Part shown: positions 1 to 14,316 of the stretch, piece after piece | Layout of the letters: every line of letters begins with the position of its first letter | How positions within the stretch are numbered: the first letter of the stretch is position 1 | Source of the DNA: Caballeronia temeraria | Lineage (GTDB): Bacteria > Pseudomonadota > Gammaproteobacteria > Burkholderiales > Burkholderiaceae | Direction: 5' to 3' | NCBI RefSeq assembly: GCF_001544795.2 | Contig: NZ_FCOI02000027.1 | Location: 1-64,000 of the forward strand | Length of the DNA stretch: 64,000 bases | Notes under the pieces: generated by a model | Told to the model about the DNA's origin: nothing | The model's input: only the letters and a program-made list of their open reading frames with translations | Databases searched by the model: none | Program-made: the position numbers and the translations under genes

Positions 1-68
1 AGGACCGTGAAACGACTCCACGCCGATGATAGTGCGGATTCCCGTGTGAAAGTAGGTAATCGTCAGGC
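1..68 (+). rRNA. rrf: 5S ribosomal RNA, 3' part only
   Basis: The first 68 bases match the 3' half of a betaproteobacterial 5S rRNA: the conserved GTGAAACGACTCC stretch, then the closing strand GTAATCGTCAGGC that would pair with the missing 5' end. The gene begins before the window. It implies that an rRNA operon ends here, directly upstream of the tRNA/tuf operon. The exact 3' end is estimated from the terminal stem. Confidence 0.9.
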
Positions 69-89
69 TCCTTATGCTGCGAAGCAAGC

Positions 90-122
90 AAAAGCCCCAA
101 CTCCGTGAGTTGGGGCTTTTTG
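90..122 (+). terminator. rRNA operon terminator
   Basis: A perfect 14-bp stem (90-103 with 107-120, core AGCCCCAACTC) with a 3-nt loop is followed by a T-run. It lies 22 bases after the 5S rRNA and should end the rRNA operon transcript. Confidence 0.95.
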
Positions 123-178
123 CGTTTTCGTCTCGCCTATAAGTGAGAGCCTCGATTGTTTCGGGTCGTAAGAAACGC

Positions 179-207
179 TTGACAACGGCGTGTTGTTACC
201 CCATAAT
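179..207 (+). promoter_or_regulatory. sigma70-type promoter of the tRNA-tuf operon
   Basis: A perfect -35 box TTGACA (179-184) is separated by exactly 17 bases from a -10 box CATAAT (202-207), one mismatch from consensus. The predicted start is about 214, eight bases before tRNA-Tyr. This is a strong stable-RNA style promoter driving tRNA-Tyr, tRNA-Gly, tRNA-Thr and the first tuf. Confidence 0.88.
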
Positions 208-221
208 CGATAGTTCTCTGC

Positions 222-307
222 GGAGGGGTGCCCGAGTGGCTAAAGGGGGCAGACTGTAAATCTGTTGGCTTACGCCTACGTTGGTTCGAATCCAACCTCC
301 TCCACCA
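222..307 (+). tRNA. tRNA-Tyr (anticodon GTA)
   Basis: An 86-nt class II tRNA with a long variable arm. The acceptor stem GGAGGGG pairs with CTCCTCC, the T arm is GTTGG-TTCGAAT-CCAAC, the anticodon GTA is at 256-258 and CCA is encoded. It is the first gene of the tRNA-Tyr/Gly/Thr-tuf operon. Confidence 0.97.
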
Positions 308-337
308 GAATTCAAGCGGTAAGGGAATCCAACCCTC

Positions 338-411
338 GCGGGTGTAGCTCAATGGTAGAGCAGAAGCCTTCCAAGCTTACGACGAGGGTTCGATTCCCTT
401 CACCCGCTCCA
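338..411 (+). tRNA. tRNA-Gly (anticodon TCC)
   Basis: A 74-nt cloverleaf: acceptor GCGGGTG pairs with CACCCGC, anticodon TCC is at 370-372, T loop TTCGATT, CCA encoded. It reads GGA/GGG glycine codons. It lies 30 nt after tRNA-Tyr in the same transcript. Confidence 0.97.
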
Positions 412-427
412 GTGTCGGTTTTGTAGT

Positions 428-502
<75 letters not shown>

Positions 503-564
503 GCTGTATCAGTCTAGTAAGTTGCGCGCGGCGCAAGGTGCGAAAATCCTGTTAGGAGTCGAAA

Positions 565-1755
565 ATGGCCAAAGGTAAATTCGAGCGGACCAAGCCGCAC
601 GTGAACGTGGGCACGATCGGTCACGTTGACCACGGCAAGACCACGCTGACGGCAGCAATCACGACGGTGCTGACCAAGAAGTTCGGCGGCGAAGCAAAGG
701 CGTACGACCAGATCGACGCTGCACCGGAAGAAAAGGCACGTGGTATTACCATCAATACCGCGCACGTCGAGTACGAAACGGCTAACCGCCACTACGCGCA
801 CGTCGACTGCCCGGGCCACGCCGACTACGTGAAGAACATGATCACGGGCGCGGCTCAGATGGACGGCGCAATCCTGGTGTGCTCGGCCGCTGACGGCCCG
901 ATGCCGCAAACGCGTGAGCACATCCTGCTGGCCCGTCAGGTTGGCGTGCCGTACATCATCGTGTTCCTGAACAAGTGCGACATGGTGGACGACGCTGAGC
1001 TGCTCGAGCTCGTCGAAATGGAAGTGCGTGAGCTCCTGTCGAAGTACGACTTCCCGGGTGACGACACGCCGATCATCAAGGGTTCGGCCAAGCTGGCGCT
1101 GGAAGGCGACACGGGTGAGCTGGGCGAAGTGGCGATCATGAACCTGGCCGACGCGCTGGACACGTACATCCCGACGCCGGAGCGCGCCGTGGACGGTTCG
1201 TTCCTGATGCCGGTGGAAGACGTGTTCTCGATCTCGGGTCGCGGCACGGTGGTGACGGGCCGTATCGAGCGCGGTCTGGTCAAGGTCGGCGAGGAAATCG
1301 AAATCGTCGGTATCAAGCCGACGGTGAAGACGACCTGCACGGGCGTGGAAATGTTCCGCAAGCTGCTCGACCAGGGTCAGGCAGGCGACAACGTCGGTAT
1401 CCTGCTGCGCGGCACGAAGCGTGAAGACGTGGAGCGTGGTCAGGTTCTGGCCAAGCCGGGTTCGATCACGCCGCACACGCACTTCACGGCTGAAGTGTAC
1501 GTGCTGAGCAAGGACGAAGGCGGCCGTCACACGCCGTTCTTCAACAACTACCGTCCGCAGTTCTACTTCCGTACGACGGACGTGACGGGCTCGATCGAGC
1601 TGCCGAAGGACAAGGAAATGGTGATGCCGGGCGACAACGTGTCGATCACGGTCAAGCTGATCGCTCCGATCGCCATGGAAGAAGGTCTGCGCTTCGCCAT
1701 CCGCGAAGGCGGCCGTACCGTCGGCGCCGGTGTCGTGGCGAAGATTATCGAGTAA
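565..1755 (+). CDS. tuf: Elongation factor Tu, copy 1
   Basis: EF-Tu delivers aminoacyl-tRNA to the ribosomal A site using GTP. The 396-residue protein has the P-loop GHVDHGKT at residues 19-26, the G3 motif DCPGH near residue 81 and the G4 motif NKCD near 136, followed by the two beta-barrel domains. An AGGAG ribosome-binding site (554-558) precedes the ATG. It is the last gene of the tRNA-Tyr/Gly/Thr operon, the tufB position in enterobacteria. A second copy with the same protein sequence lies at 19708-20898. The two DNA copies differ at only about five silent sites, all in the 5' half, which suggests gene conversion. Confidence 0.99.
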   Translation: MAKGKFERTKPHVNVGTIGHVDHGKTTLTAAITTVLTKKFGGEAKAYDQIDAAPEEKARGITINTAHVEYETANRHYAHVDCPGHADYVKNMITGAAQMDGAILVCSAADGPMPQTREHILLARQVGVPYIIVFLNKCDMVDDAELLELVEMEVRELLSKYDFPGDDTPIIKGSAKLALEGDTGELGEVAIMNLADALDTYIPTPERAVDGSFLMPVEDVFSISGRGTVVTGRIERGLVKVGEEIEIVGIKPTVKTTCTGVEMFRKLLDQGQAGDNVGILLRGTKREDVERGQVLAKPGSITPHTHFTAEVYVLSKDEGGRHTPFFNNYRPQFYFRTTDVTGSIELPKDKEMVMPGDNVSITVKLIAPIAMEEGLRFAIREGGRTVGAGVVAKIIE

Positions 1756-1822
1756 GAGCCAGAAATCTTCTCGGTAGTTAGTGGTTTCGGGGTCGGCGAA
1801 GTCCGTCGACCCCAAATGGTTT

Positions 1823-1898
1823 AGGGGTATAGCTCAACTGGCAGAGCGTCGGTCTCCAAAACCGAAGGTTGGGGGTTCGATTCCCTCTGCCCCTGCCA
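1823..1898 (+). tRNA. tRNA-Trp (anticodon CCA)
   Basis: A 76-nt cloverleaf: acceptor AGGGGTA pairs with TGCCCCT, anticodon CCA is at 1856-1858, 3' CCA encoded. The intervening tuf-tRNA segment contains a 7-bp stem (1789-1795 with 1807-1813) without a T-run, so read-through and RNA processing are more likely than termination. tRNA-Trp upstream of secE-nusG is a common betaproteobacterial arrangement. Confidence 0.97.
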
Positions 1899-1932
1899 AA
1901 TTCTCGCGCCAAGTGGCGCTGTTTAAGGTGTT

Positions 1933-2313
1933 ATGGCGAATCCTTCCGTCGAAACTGTAAATACTTCCGGCGACAAGTTGATGTTGGTGGCGGGCGTATT
2001 GTTGGTCTTGGCCGGGTTCGTTGGATTCTTCTGGCTCTCGGGCCAAGAATGGTACGTCCGCGGCGCAGCGCTTGCTGTCGGTGTCATCGCGGGTGTCGCA
2101 GTCGGTCTTCTCTCTGCGCCGGGCAAAGGTTTCATCGCCTTCGCCAAAGACTCGTACAAGGAAGTCCGCAAGGTTGTCTGGCCGACCCGCAAAGAGGCCA
2201 CGCAAACGACCTTGGTGGTCTTCGCATTTGTTCTGATCATGGCCATTTTCCTTTGGCTTAGCGATAAGTCGATCGAATGGGTGATTTTCTCGGCGATATT
2301 GGGTTGGAAATGA
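1933..2313 (+). CDS. secE: Preprotein translocase subunit SecE
   Basis: SecE clamps SecY in the SecYEG inner-membrane protein channel. The 126-residue protein shows three hydrophobic segments (about 17-37, 46-66 and 97-118), like the three-helix E. coli form. The conserved amphipathic segment, with the [11 protein letters not shown] signature, lies before the last helix. It is followed after one base by nusG, the usual secE-nusG pair. Confidence 0.97.
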   Translation: MANPSVETVNTSGDKLMLVAGVLLVLAGFVGFFWLSGQEWYVRGAALAVGVIAGVAVGLLSAPGKGFIAFAKDSYKEVRKVVWPTRKEATQTTLVVFAFVLIMAIFLWLSDKSIEWVIFSAILGWK

Positions 2314-2314
2314 T

Positions 2315-2872
2315 ATGAGCGATACTCCGACATCCCCGAGTGGAAAGCGTTGGTATGTGGTGCACGCCTACTCCGGCATGGAGAAGAGCGTGCAACGCGC
2401 GCTTCAGGAGCGCATCGAACGCGCAGGCATGCAAGATCAATTCGGTCAGATTCTTGTTCCGACCGAAGAAGTTGTCGAAGTAAAAGGTGGCCACAAGTCG
2501 GTCACCGAGCGTCGTTTCTTCCCGGGCTATGTCCTGGTCGAAATGGAAATGACGGACGAAACGTGGCACCTGGTCAAGAACACGGCCAAAGTGACCGGTT
2601 TCGTCGGTGGCGCGCGCAATCGACCGAGCCCCATCTCGCCGCGCGAAGTCGAAAAGATCATGTCGCAGATGCAGGAAGGCGTCGAGAAGCCGCGGCCGAA
2701 GACGCTGTTCGAAGTTGGCGAGATGGTCCGCGTGAAGGAAGGTCCGTTCACAGACTTCAATGGCAACGTCGAAGAAGTGAATTACGAAAAGTCCCGGGTG
2801 CGTGTCTCCGTCACGATCTTCGGGCGCTCGACGCCGGTCGAACTCGAGTTCGGTCAGGTCGAAAAGCTTTAA
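2315..2872 (+). CDS. nusG: Transcription termination/antitermination factor NusG
   Basis: NusG binds RNA polymerase, reduces pausing, and couples transcription to Rho or to the ribosome through S10. The 185-residue protein has an N-terminal NGN domain opening with [13 protein letters not shown], the [10 protein letters not shown] strand, and a C-terminal KOW domain from about residue 134 ([12 protein letters not shown]). The ATG is one base after the secE stop, so translational coupling is likely. Confidence 0.98.
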   Translation: MSDTPTSPSGKRWYVVHAYSGMEKSVQRALQERIERAGMQDQFGQILVPTEEVVEVKGGHKSVTERRFFPGYVLVEMEMTDETWHLVKNTAKVTGFVGGARNRPSPISPREVEKIMSQMQEGVEKPRPKTLFEVGEMVRVKEGPFTDFNGNVEEVNYEKSRVRVSVTIFGRSTPVELEFGQVEKL

Positions 2873-3019
2873 TCGAATACATCGCGCGTGGCTTTCGGGC
2901 CATCGCGCGATTCGCGCTTACGGTCCGCGTTATGGCCGTTGAGGAGCGTCAGTAGCCGGCAACGTCGAACGCGCGCTATCACTCACCGAACGCTCACGCG
3001 TTCAGCAGAGGTTTTCAAC

Positions 3020-3451
3020 ATGGCAAAGAAAATCATCGGCTTTATCAAGCTGCAGATTCCTGCAGGTAAAGCCAACCCGTCGCCGCCGGTCGGTCCGGCA
3101 CTGGGCCAGCGTGGCCTGAACATCATGGAGTTCTGCAAGGCGTTCAACGCGCAGACTCAGGGCATGGAGCCGGGTCTGCCGGTGCCGGTCGTTATTACGG
3201 CATTTGCGGACAAGAGCTTCACGTTCATCATGAAGACGCCGCCGGCTACCGTGCTGATCAAGAAGGCAGCCGCAGTGCAAAAGGGTTCGGCCAAGCCGCA
3301 CACCGACAAGGTTGGCAACATCACTCGCGCTCAAGCGGAAGAAATCGCGAAGACCAAGATGCCGGATCTTACGGCAGCTGATCTGGACGCAGCCGTGCGC
3401 ACGATCGCCGGCAGCGCGCGTTCGATGGGTATTACTGTGGAGGGCGTGTAA
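3020..3451 (+). CDS. rplK: 50S ribosomal protein L11
   Basis: L11 forms the GTPase-associated centre on 23S rRNA with L10 and L7/L12. The protein has 143 residues, the normal length. I placed the start at the ATG at 3020 ([12 protein letters not shown]) because family members start there; the frame stays open upstream to 2888 but that extension has no L11 similarity. The conserved N-terminal proline-rich loop ([15 protein letters not shown]) is intact. It abuts rplA directly. Confidence 0.98.
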   Translation: MAKKIIGFIKLQIPAGKANPSPPVGPALGQRGLNIMEFCKAFNAQTQGMEPGLPVPVVITAFADKSFTFIMKTPPATVLIKKAAAVQKGSAKPHTDKVGNITRAQAEEIAKTKMPDLTAADLDAAVRTIAGSARSMGITVEGV

Positions 3452-4150
3452 ATGGCTAAGCTTTCTAAGCGCCTTCAGGCATTCGCAAGCAAGGTTGATC
3501 GTCAGAAGGTGTACGCGATCGACGACGCGCTGGCTCTCGTGAAGGAATGCGCGAGCGCGAAGTTCGACGAGTCGATCGACGTTGCCGTTCAACTCGGCAT
3601 CGACGCGAAGAAGTCGGACCAGGTGGTTCGTGGCTCCGTCGTTCTGCCGGCCGGTACCGGTAAGTCGGTTCGCGTGGCGGTGTTCGCGCAAGGCGACAAG
3701 GCGGAACAGGCTCGCGCAGCGGGTGCGGACGTGGTCGGCATGGAAGACCTGGCAGAGCAAGTCAAGGCTGGCAATCTGAATTTCGACGTCGTGATCGCTT
3801 CGCCGGACACGATGCGTGTGGTCGGTACGCTGGGTCAGATCCTCGGACCGCGCGGCCTGATGCCGAACCCGAAGGTCGGTACGGTTACGCCGGACGTCGC
3901 TCAAGCTGTCAAGAACGCGAAGGCGGGTCAGGTTCAGTTCCGCGTCGACAAGGCCGGTATCATCCACGGCACGATCGGTCGCGCATCGTTCGAACCGGCA
4001 TCGCTGCGTCAGAACCTGGCTGCGCTGATCGAAGCGCTGCAAAAGGCGAAGCCGGCGACGAGCAAGGGCGTGTACCTGCGCAAGATCGCCGTGTCGAGCA
4101 CGATGGGCGTTGGCGTTCGCGTGGATCAAGCCACGCTGGCGCAGCAGTAA
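3452..4150 (+). CDS. rplA: 50S ribosomal protein L1
   Basis: L1 binds 23S rRNA at the mobile L1 stalk and helps release E-site tRNA; in enterobacteria it also represses its own L11-L1 mRNA. The protein has 232 residues, the usual size. The conserved [14 protein letters not shown] segment is at about residues 130-143. The start codon follows the rplK stop without any gap, consistent with translational coupling. Confidence 0.98.
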   Translation: MAKLSKRLQAFASKVDRQKVYAIDDALALVKECASAKFDESIDVAVQLGIDAKKSDQVVRGSVVLPAGTGKSVRVAVFAQGDKAEQARAAGADVVGMEDLAEQVKAGNLNFDVVIASPDTMRVVGTLGQILGPRGLMPNPKVGTVTPDVAQAVKNAKAGQVQFRVDKAGIIHGTIGRASFEPASLRQNLAALIEALQKAKPATSKGVYLRKIAVSSTMGVGVRVDQATLAQQ

Positions 4151-4229
4151 AGATTTCAGGCGCGATCGTAAGATCACGTCTTTAAAGGGCTTTGGGCGGT
4201 TGTTCCGCGGCAGTTCAGCGAAGCAACCG

Positions 4230-4320
4230 GTTGTCAAAGACCGTTGGTGGTGTCGCAGCAGGCAGGCGGCGCCTTAATTCAAGCCAACGCAGATGGCGAA
4301 CCCGAAACAGTTTTGCAGTG
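4230..4320 (+). promoter_or_regulatory. L10 leader-type mRNA element ahead of rplJ
   Basis: The 302-base gap between rplA and rplJ holds no credible gene. It contains GTCAAAGACCGTTGGTGG (from 4233) followed by AAGCCAACGCAGATGGCGAA (4281-4300). These resemble the conserved parts of the L10 leader, where the L10-L12 complex binds a kink-turn and represses translation of rplJ-rplL. CCGTTGG and CCAACG can pair across the element. A small GTGAG/CTCAC hairpin lies further down near 4345. Boundaries are approximate. Confidence 0.6.
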
Positions 4321-4452
4321 GTTGAAGTCGGTTATCGAGCGTCGTGAGATGCCTCACCAACCGATCGAAATACTCCTAACAGTCGGACGCCGTTGTCGAA
4401 CGTGGTGCATGAGGGTAGTTCGCCCGAGTGCATCGAATCTGGAGGTTTAACC

Positions 4453-4950
4453 GTGCCACTGAACAAAGAAGATAAGCAGGCAGTCGTCGCTGAAGTCGCC
4501 GCGCAAGTCGCGAAGGCTCAGACGATGGTGCTCGCTGAGTATCGTGGGATCACGGTTGGCGATCTGACCAAGCTGCGCGCAAAAGCGCGTGAGCAACAGG
4601 TGTATCTGCGCGTGTTGAAGAACACGCTGGCGCGTCGCGCTGTCGAAGGTACCCCGTTCGCTCCGCTGGCTGAGCAGATGACCGGTCCTCTGATCTACGG
4701 CATCTCGGAAGATGCCATTGCCGCTGCCAAGGTCGTCAACGACTTCGGTAAGGGCAATGACAAGTTGATCATCAAGGCTGGTTCCTACGAAGGCAAAGTG
4801 ATGGACAAGGCAGGCGTGCAAGCGCTGGCCAACATCCCGAGCCGCGAAGAACTGCTCTCCAAGCTGCTGTTCGTCATGCAGGCTCCTGTTTCCGGCTTTG
4901 CGCGTGCTCTGGCCGCGCTGGCTGAGAAGAAGCAGAGCGAAGCTGCGTAA
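4453..4950 (+). CDS. rplJ: 50S ribosomal protein L10
   Basis: L10 anchors L7/L12 dimers to the ribosomal stalk. The start is the GTG at 4453, seven bases after a strong GGAGG at 4441-4445. This gives 165 residues, the normal length, beginning [14 protein letters not shown]. The in-frame ATG at 4393 adds 20 residues without family similarity. The C-terminal helix that binds L7/L12 is present. The gene sits downstream of the L10-type leader and upstream of rplL. Confidence 0.97.
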   Translation: MPLNKEDKQAVVAEVAAQVAKAQTMVLAEYRGITVGDLTKLRAKAREQQVYLRVLKNTLARRAVEGTPFAPLAEQMTGPLIYGISEDAIAAAKVVNDFGKGNDKLIIKAGSYEGKVMDKAGVQALANIPSREELLSKLLFVMQAPVSGFARALAALAEKKQSEAA

Positions 4951-5033
4951 CGGTCACGCTTGGGCGCTAGTCGCTTAAGTTAGGCAAAGCTAGATCGCTA
5001 GCTCGATCCGAATTCAATTTAGGAGTATTTCAA

Positions 5034-5408
5034 ATGGCAATCGCAAAAGAAGACATCCTGGAAGCCGTTGGCTCGATGTCGGTGCTGGAACTGAACGAGC
5101 TGGTCAAGGCGTTCGAAGAGAAGTTTGGCGTGTCGGCTGCTGCTGTTGCAGTTGCTGGCCCGGCAGGCGGCGGCGCTGCTGCTGCTGTTGAAGAGCAGAC
5201 CGAGTTCACCGTGAACCTGCTCGAAGCAGGTGCGAACAAGGTTTCCGTCATTAAGGCTGTTCGTGAACTGACGGGTCTCGGCCTGAAGGAAGCGAAGGAT
5301 CTGGTTGACGGCGCACCTAAGCCCATCAAGGAAGCGGTGCCCAAGGCTGCTGCTGAAGAAGCCAAGAAGAAGCTGGAAGACGCTGGCGCGAAGGCTGAAA
5401 TCAAGTAA
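5034..5408 (+). CDS. rplL: 50S ribosomal protein L7/L12
   Basis: L7/L12 is the multicopy stalk protein that recruits translational GTPases. The 124-residue protein has the N-terminal dimerisation domain (1-35), a flexible Ala/Gly-rich hinge (about 38-55) and the C-terminal factor-binding domain with [21 protein letters not shown] good ribosome-binding site (TAGGAG, 5020-5025) supports its higher expression than rplJ. Confidence 0.98.
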   Translation: MAIAKEDILEAVGSMSVLELNELVKAFEEKFGVSAAAVAVAGPAGGGAAAAVEEQTEFTVNLLEAGANKVSVIKAVRELTGLGLKEAKDLVDGAPKPIKEAVPKAAAEEAKKKLEDAGAKAEIK

Positions 5409-5426
5409 GTTTCATTGCGCTATGCG

Positions 5427-5459
5427 AAGGCTGGCGGTTTTTCACCGCCGGCCTTTTTG
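5427..5459 (+). terminator. Attenuator between rplL and rpoB
   Basis: Stem AAGGCTGGCGGT (5427-5438) pairs with ACCGCCGGCCTT (5444-5455) with one G-T pair and a 5-nt loop, followed by a T-run. It begins 18 bases after the rplL stop. It should end part of the ribosomal protein transcripts so that less rpoBC mRNA is made, as in E. coli. Confidence 0.85.
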
Positions 5460-5480
5460 TGCTTTGTGGGGACGCAGTTT

Positions 5481-5563
5481 TTATGCTTGTCGGCAAGCAT
5501 AAATGTCTCCATAGAAGCCAAAGAGAACGCCCGGTGTGGAAAGAATTTCCGGCCGTTCTCTTT
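5481..5563 (+). other. Two further hairpins in the rplL-rpoB leader (possible RNase III site)
   Basis: The 368-base rplL-rpoB gap has no credible gene. After the attenuator comes a perfect 9-bp hairpin (TTATGCTTG, loop TCGG, CAAGCATAA; 5481-5502). Then comes a long hairpin with outer stem AAAGAGAACG (5520-5529) with CGTTCTCTTT (5554-5563), and inner stems CCGG/CCGG and GGAAA/TTTCC. The long near-continuous duplex resembles the RNase III processing site known at this position in E. coli; that function is inferred. Confidence 0.6.
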
Positions 5564-5776
5564 GTCTTCTGAAGCGACTGCAGAAGGCAAGTTTGGTCGG
5601 GCAACGGGATACACAGGCATCCGTTGCCGTCAGCCAGCGGTTGGTAGCGGCCAACCACCAAGCTTCTAGATTCGCGCGTCCTCCCCGGACATCTGCGCGG
5701 GTCTCAGTCGGTGAACACCGGGCTGTGGCATCGAGGTATCCCGCCTCGGTAACGCCCGCCGTGATTCGGAGATCGT

Positions 5777-9883
<4,107 letters not shown>

Positions 9884-9904
9884 TCGGACTACGGAGAGAA
9901 AGCA

Positions 9905-12900
9905 ATGAAAGCTCTGCTCGATCTATTCAAGCAAGTCCAACAAGAAGAAGTTTTTGATGCGATCAAGATCGGCCTCGCGTCGCCCGACAAGATTCGTTCT
10001 TGGTCGTTTGGCGAAGTGAAGAAGCCTGAGACCATCAACTACCGCACGTTCAAGCCGGAGCGGGATGGTCTGTTCTGCGCGAAGATTTTTGGTCCGATCA
10101 AGGACTACGAATGCCTTTGCGGCAAGTACAAGCGCCTGAAGCATCGTGGCGTGATCTGCGAGAAGTGCGGCGTCGAAGTGACGCTGGCGAAGGTGCGTCG
10201 CGAGCGGATGGGCCACATCGAGCTGGCCTCGCCGGTCGCGCACATCTGGTTCCTGAAGTCGCTGCCGTCGCGGCTGGGCATGGTGCTCGACATGACGCTG
10301 CGCGACATCGAGCGCGTGCTGTACTTCGAAGCCTACGTGGTGATCGATCCGGGCATGACGCCGCTGAAAGCGCGGCAGATCATGACCGAAGAGGATTACT
10401 ACAACAAGGTCGAAGAATACGGTGACGAATTCCGTGCCGAAATGGGCGCGGAAGGCGTGCGCGAACTGCTGCGCGCGATCAACATCGACGAACAGGTCGA
10501 GATGCTGCGCACCGAACTCAAGAACACGGGTTCGGAAGCGAAGATCAAGAAGTACGCGAAGCGCCTGAAAGTGCTCGAGGCTTTCCAGCGTTCGGGCATC
10601 AAGCCCGACTGGATGGTGCTCGAAGTGCTGCCGGTGCTGCCGCCGGAACTGCGTCCGCTCGTGCCGCTGGACGGCGGTCGTTTCGCGACGTCGGATCTGA
10701 ACGACCTGTATCGCCGCGTGATCAACCGTAACAACCGGTTGAAGCGTCTGCTCGAGCTGAAGGCGCCTGAAATCATCGTCCGCAACGAAAAGCGGATGCT
10801 GCAGGAAGCCGTCGACTCGCTGCTCGACAACGGCCGTCGCGGCAAGGCGATGACCGGCGCGAACAAGCGTCCGCTGAAGTCGCTCGCTGACATGATCAAG
10901 GGTAAGGGCGGTCGTTTCCGTCAGAACCTGTTGGGTAAGCGCGTCGACTACTCGGGCCGTTCGGTGATCGTGGTCGGCCCGACGCTCAAGCTGCATCAGT
11001 GCGGTCTGCCGAAGCTGATGGCGCTCGAACTGTTCAAGCCTTTCATCTTCAACAAGCTGGAAGTGATGGGCGTGGCAACGACCATCAAGGCTGCGAAGAA
11101 GGAAGTCGAGAACCAGACGCCGGTGGTGTGGGACATTCTCGAAGAAGTCATTCGCGAACATCCGGTCATGCTGAACCGCGCGCCTACGCTTCACCGTCTC
11201 GGCATTCAGGCTTTCGAGCCGGTGCTGATCGAAGGCAAGGCGATTCAGCTTCACCCGCTCGTTTGCGCGGCGTTCAACGCCGACTTCGACGGTGACCAGA
11301 TGGCCGTTCACGTGCCGCTGTCGCTCGAAGCGCAGATGGAAGCGCGTACGCTGATGCTGGCGTCGAACAACGTCCTGTTCCCGGCGAACGGCGATCCGTC
11401 GATCGTGCCGTCGCAGGATATCGTGCTGGGCCTTTACTACGCGTCGCGTGAAGCGATCAACGGCAAGGGCGAAGGCATGACGTTCACGGGCGTGTCGGAG
11501 GTGATCCGCGCGTACGAGAACAAGGAAGTCGAGCTGGCTTCGCGCGTCAACGTGCGTATCACCGAAATGGTGGCGAACGAAGACCAGAGCGAAGGCGCGC
11601 CGAAGTTCGTGCCGAAGATCTCGCTGTACGCGACCACGGTCGGCCGCTCGATCCTGTCGGAGATTCTGCCGCCGGGTCTGCCGTTCACGGTGCTGAACAA
11701 GCCGCTGAAGAAGAAGGAAATCTCGCGCCTGATCAACACGGCGTTCCGCAAGTGCGGTCTGCGCGAAACGGTGATCTTCGCCGACCAGCTGATGCAGATG
11801 GGTTTCCGTCTCGCGACGCGCGCCGGCATCTCGATTTGCGTGGACGACATGCTCGTGCCGCCGCAGAAAGAGACGATCGTCGGCGACGCCGCGAAGAAGG
11901 TGAAGGAGTACGACCGTCAGTACATGTCGGGTCTCGTCACCGCGCAAGAGCGCTACAACAACGTGGTCGACATCTGGTCGGCGACGTCGGAAAGCGTCGG
12001 CAAGGCGATGATGGAGCAGCTCGCGACGGAACCCGTCACGGATCGTGACGGCAACGAAACGAAGCAGGAGTCGTTCAACTCCATCTACATGATGGCCGAC
12101 TCGGGCGCGCGCGGTTCCGCGGTGCAGATTCGTCAGCTGGCCGGTATGCGCGGCCTGATGGCGAAGCCGGACGGCTCGATTATCGAGACGCCGATTACCG
12201 CGAACTTCCGCGAAGGCCTGAACGTGTTGCAGTACTTCATCTCGACGCACGGTGCCCGTAAGGGTCTGGCGGATACGGCGTTGAAGACCGCGAACTCGGG
12301 TTACCTGACGCGTCGTCTCGTCGACGTGACGCAGGATCTGGTCGTCGTCGAAGATGATTGCGGCACGTCGAACGGCGTGGCGATGAAGGCGTTGGTCGAA
12401 GGCGGTGAAGTCGTCGAAGCGCTGCGTGACCGTATTCTCGGTCGCGTCGCGGTGGCGGACGTCGTCAATCCGGAAACGCAAGAGACGATCTACGCTTCGG
12501 GCGATCTGCTCGACGAAGATGCGGTCGAAGAAATCGAACGTCTGGGCATCGACGAAGTGCGCGTGCGCACGCCGCTGACCTGCGAAACGCGCTACGGCCT
12601 GTGCGCCGCGTGCTATGGCCGCGATCTGGGCCGTGGTTCGCGCGTGAACGTCGGTGAGGCGGTCGGTGTGATCGCTGCTCAGTCGATCGGCGAGCCGGGC
12701 ACGCAGCTGACGATGCGTACGTTCCACATCGGTGGTGCGGCATCGCGTGCGGCGGTGGCTTCGACGGTGGAAGCGAAGAGCAACGGTACGCTGCGCTTCA
12801 CGGCCACGATGCGTTACGTCACGAATGCGAAGGGCGAGCAGGTTGTCATTTCGCGTTCGGGCGAAGCGATCATCGCCGACGACTTCGGCCGCGAGCGTGA

Positions 12901-14149
12901 GCGCCACAAGATTCCGTACGGCGCGACGCTGCTGCAACTCGACGGCGCGGCGATCAAGGCCGGTACGCAACTGGCTCAATGGGATCCGCTGACGCGTCCG
13001 ATCATCACCGAGTGGGGCGGTACGGTGAAGTTCGAAAACGTCGAGGAAGGCGTGACGGTGGCGAAGCAGATCGACGACGTGACCGGTCTTTCGACCTTGG
13101 TCGTGATCGACGTGAAGCGTCGCGGCTCGCAGGCTTCGAAGAGCGTTCGTCCGCAGGTGAAGCTGCTCGACGCGAACGGCGAGGAAGTGAAGATCCCGAA
13201 CACCGAGCATTCGGTGCAGATCGGCTTCCAGGTCGGCGCACTGATCACCGTGAAGGATGGTCAGCAAGTGCAGGTCGGTGAAGTGCTGGCACGTATCCCG
13301 GTTGAAGCGCAGAAGACGCGTGACATTACCGGTGGTCTGCCGCGCGTGGCCGAACTGTTCGAAGCGCGCTCGCCGAAGGACGCCGGCATTCTGGCGGAAG
13401 TCACGGGCACGACGTCGTTCGGTAAGGACACGAAGGGCAAGCAGCGTCTCGTTATCACGGACCTCGAAGGCAATCAGCACGAGTTCCTGATCGCGAAGGA
13501 AAAGCAGGTGCTGGTGCACGATGGTCAGGTCGTCAACAAGGGCGAAATGATCGTCGACGGTCCTGCCGATCCGCACGACATCCTGCGTCTGCAGGGTATC
13601 GAGGCGCTGTCGCGCTACATCGTGGACGAAGTGCAGGACGTGTACCGTCTGCAGGGCGTGAAGATCAACGACAAGCACATCGAAGTGATCGTGCGTCAGA
13701 TGCTGCGCCGCGTGCAGATCGTCGACAACGGCGATACGCGTTTCATCCCTGGCGAACAAGTCGAGCGCTCGGACATGCTCGACGAGAACGACAAGATGAT
13801 CGCGGAAGACAAGCGCCCGGCTTCGTACGACAACGTGCTGCTCGGTATCACGAAGGCATCGCTGTCGACCGATTCGTTCATCTCGGCGGCGTCGTTCCAG
13901 GAAACGACCCGCGTGCTGACCGAAGCGGCGATCATGGGCAAGCGCGACGATCTGCGTGGCCTGAAGGAAAACGTGATCGTCGGCCGTCTGATTCCGGCCG
14001 GTACGGGTCTCGCGTTCCACAAGGCGCGCCGTGCGAAGGAATCGTCGGATCGGGAGCGTTTCGACCAGATCGCGGCCGAAGAGGCTTTCGACTTTGGTAC
14101 GCCGGAAACCCCGGCAGCGGAGCAGCAACAGCCGCATACCAACGAGTAA
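9905..14149 (+). CDS. rpoC: RNA polymerase subunit beta'
   Basis: The beta' subunit holds the catalytic magnesium and the DNA clamp; 1414 residues, full length. Zinc-ribbon cysteines are C70, C72, C85 and C88. The invariant active-site motif [12 protein letters not shown] places the three metal-binding aspartates at D460, D462 and D464, the same numbers as in E. coli. The second zinc site ([13 protein letters not shown] region) and the bridge/trigger segments are present. GGAGAG precedes the ATG. The operon ends at the terminator 26 bases downstream. Confidence 0.99.
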   Translation: MKALLDLFKQVQQEEVFDAIKIGLASPDKIRSWSFGEVKKPETINYRTFKPERDGLFCAKIFGPIKDYECLCGKYKRLKHRGVICEKCGVEVTLAKVRRERMGHIELASPVAHIWFLKSLPSRLGMVLDMTLRDIERVLYFEAYVVIDPGMTPLKARQIMTEEDYYNKVEEYGDEFRAEMGAEGVRELLRAINIDEQVEMLRTELKNTGSEAKIKKYAKRLKVLEAFQRSGIKPDWMVLEVLPVLPPELRPLVPLDGGRFATSDLNDLYRRVINRNNRLKRLLELKAPEIIVRNEKRMLQEAVDSLLDNGRRGKAMTGANKRPLKSLADMIKGKGGRFRQNLLGKRVDYSGRSVIVVGPTLKLHQCGLPKLMALELFKPFIFNKLEVMGVATTIKAAKKEVENQTPVVWDILEEVIREHPVMLNRAPTLHRLGIQAFEPVLIEGKAIQLHPLVCAAFNADFDGDQMAVHVPLSLEAQMEARTLMLASNNVLFPANGDPSIVPSQDIVLGLYYASREAINGKGEGMTFTGVSEVIRAYENKEVELASRVNVRITEMVANEDQSEGAPKFVPKISLYATTVGRSILSEILPPGLPFTVLNKPLKKKEISRLINTAFRKCGLRETVIFADQLMQMGFRLATRAGISICVDDMLVPPQKETIVGDAAKKVKEYDRQYMSGLVTAQERYNNVVDIWSATSESVGKAMMEQLATEPVTDRDGNETKQESFNSIYMMADSGARGSAVQIRQLAGMRGLMAKPDGSIIETPITANFREGLNVLQYFISTHGARKGLADTALKTANSGYLTRRLVDVTQDLVVVEDDCGTSNGVAMKALVEGGEVVEALRDRILGRVAVADVVNPETQETIYASGDLLDEDAVEEIERLGIDEVRVRTPLTCETRYGLCAACYGRDLGRGSRVNVGEAVGVIAAQSIGEPGTQLTMRTFHIGGAASRAAVASTVEAKSNGTLRFTATMRYVTNAKGEQVVISRSGEAIIADDFGRERERHKIPYGATLLQLDGAAIKAGTQLAQWDPLTRPIITEWGGTVKFENVEEGVTVAKQIDDVTGLSTLVVIDVKRRGSQASKSVRPQVKLLDANGEEVKIPNTEHSVQIGFQVGALITVKDGQQVQVGEVLARIPVEAQKTRDITGGLPRVAELFEARSPKDAGILAEVTGTTSFGKDTKGKQRLVITDLEGNQHEFLIAKEKQVLVHDGQVVNKGEMIVDGPADPHDILRLQGIEALSRYIVDEVQDVYRLQGVKINDKHIEVIVRQMLRRVQIVDNGDTRFIPGEQVERSDMLDENDKMIAEDKRPASYDNVLLGITKASLSTDSFISAASFQETTRVLTEAAIMGKRDDLRGLKENVIVGRLIPAGTGLAFHKARRAKESSDRERFDQIAAEEAFDFGTPETPAAEQQQPHTNE

Positions 14150-14174
14150 GCGTCTCTCGCTCGTAGCACTATCG

Positions 14175-14207
14175 AACCGCCCAGCTTCGGCTGGGCGGTT
14201 TTTTTTT
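14175..14207 (+). terminator. Terminator of the rpoBC operon
   Basis: Perfect 11-bp GC-rich stem AACCGCCCAGC (14175-14185), a TTCG tetraloop, GCTGGGCGGTT, then a run of T residues. It separates the rpoBC unit from recQ. Confidence 0.96.
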
Positions 14208-14316
14208 CGTCTGTACGTTCCGCTCTCGCCCTCGTCCGAATGGCCAACGGACGTTTTATGCATGGTTGCGTTGGTAGAATTCGTTATCTCTCACGTCGCA
14301 GTGCGCGCTTCTCTCC

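Noticed and set aside
1789-1813. Terminator between tuf and tRNA-Trp
   Set aside because: The 7-bp stem is followed by AAATGG and has no T-run; processing or read-through is more likely.
514-1815. Long minus-strand frames opposite both tuf genes (also 19582-20673)
   Set aside because: They are the antisense image of a highly biased gene, and both copies have it only because tuf is duplicated.
4244-4450. A 68-codon plus-strand frame in the rplA-rplJ gap
   Set aside because: No similarity; it lies across the L10-type leader, which explains the sequence better.
5401-5669. Overlapping small frames on both strands in the rplL-rpoB gap
   Set aside because: The region is occupied by three hairpins, and the frames have neither ribosome-binding sites nor known sequence.
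9923-14263. A 1446-codon open frame on the minus strand opposite rpoC, and a 1305-codon one opposite rpoB (5876-9793)
   Set aside because: They mirror the strong GC-rich third-base bias of rpoBC. The translations are His/Arg/Asp-rich with no recognisable domain.
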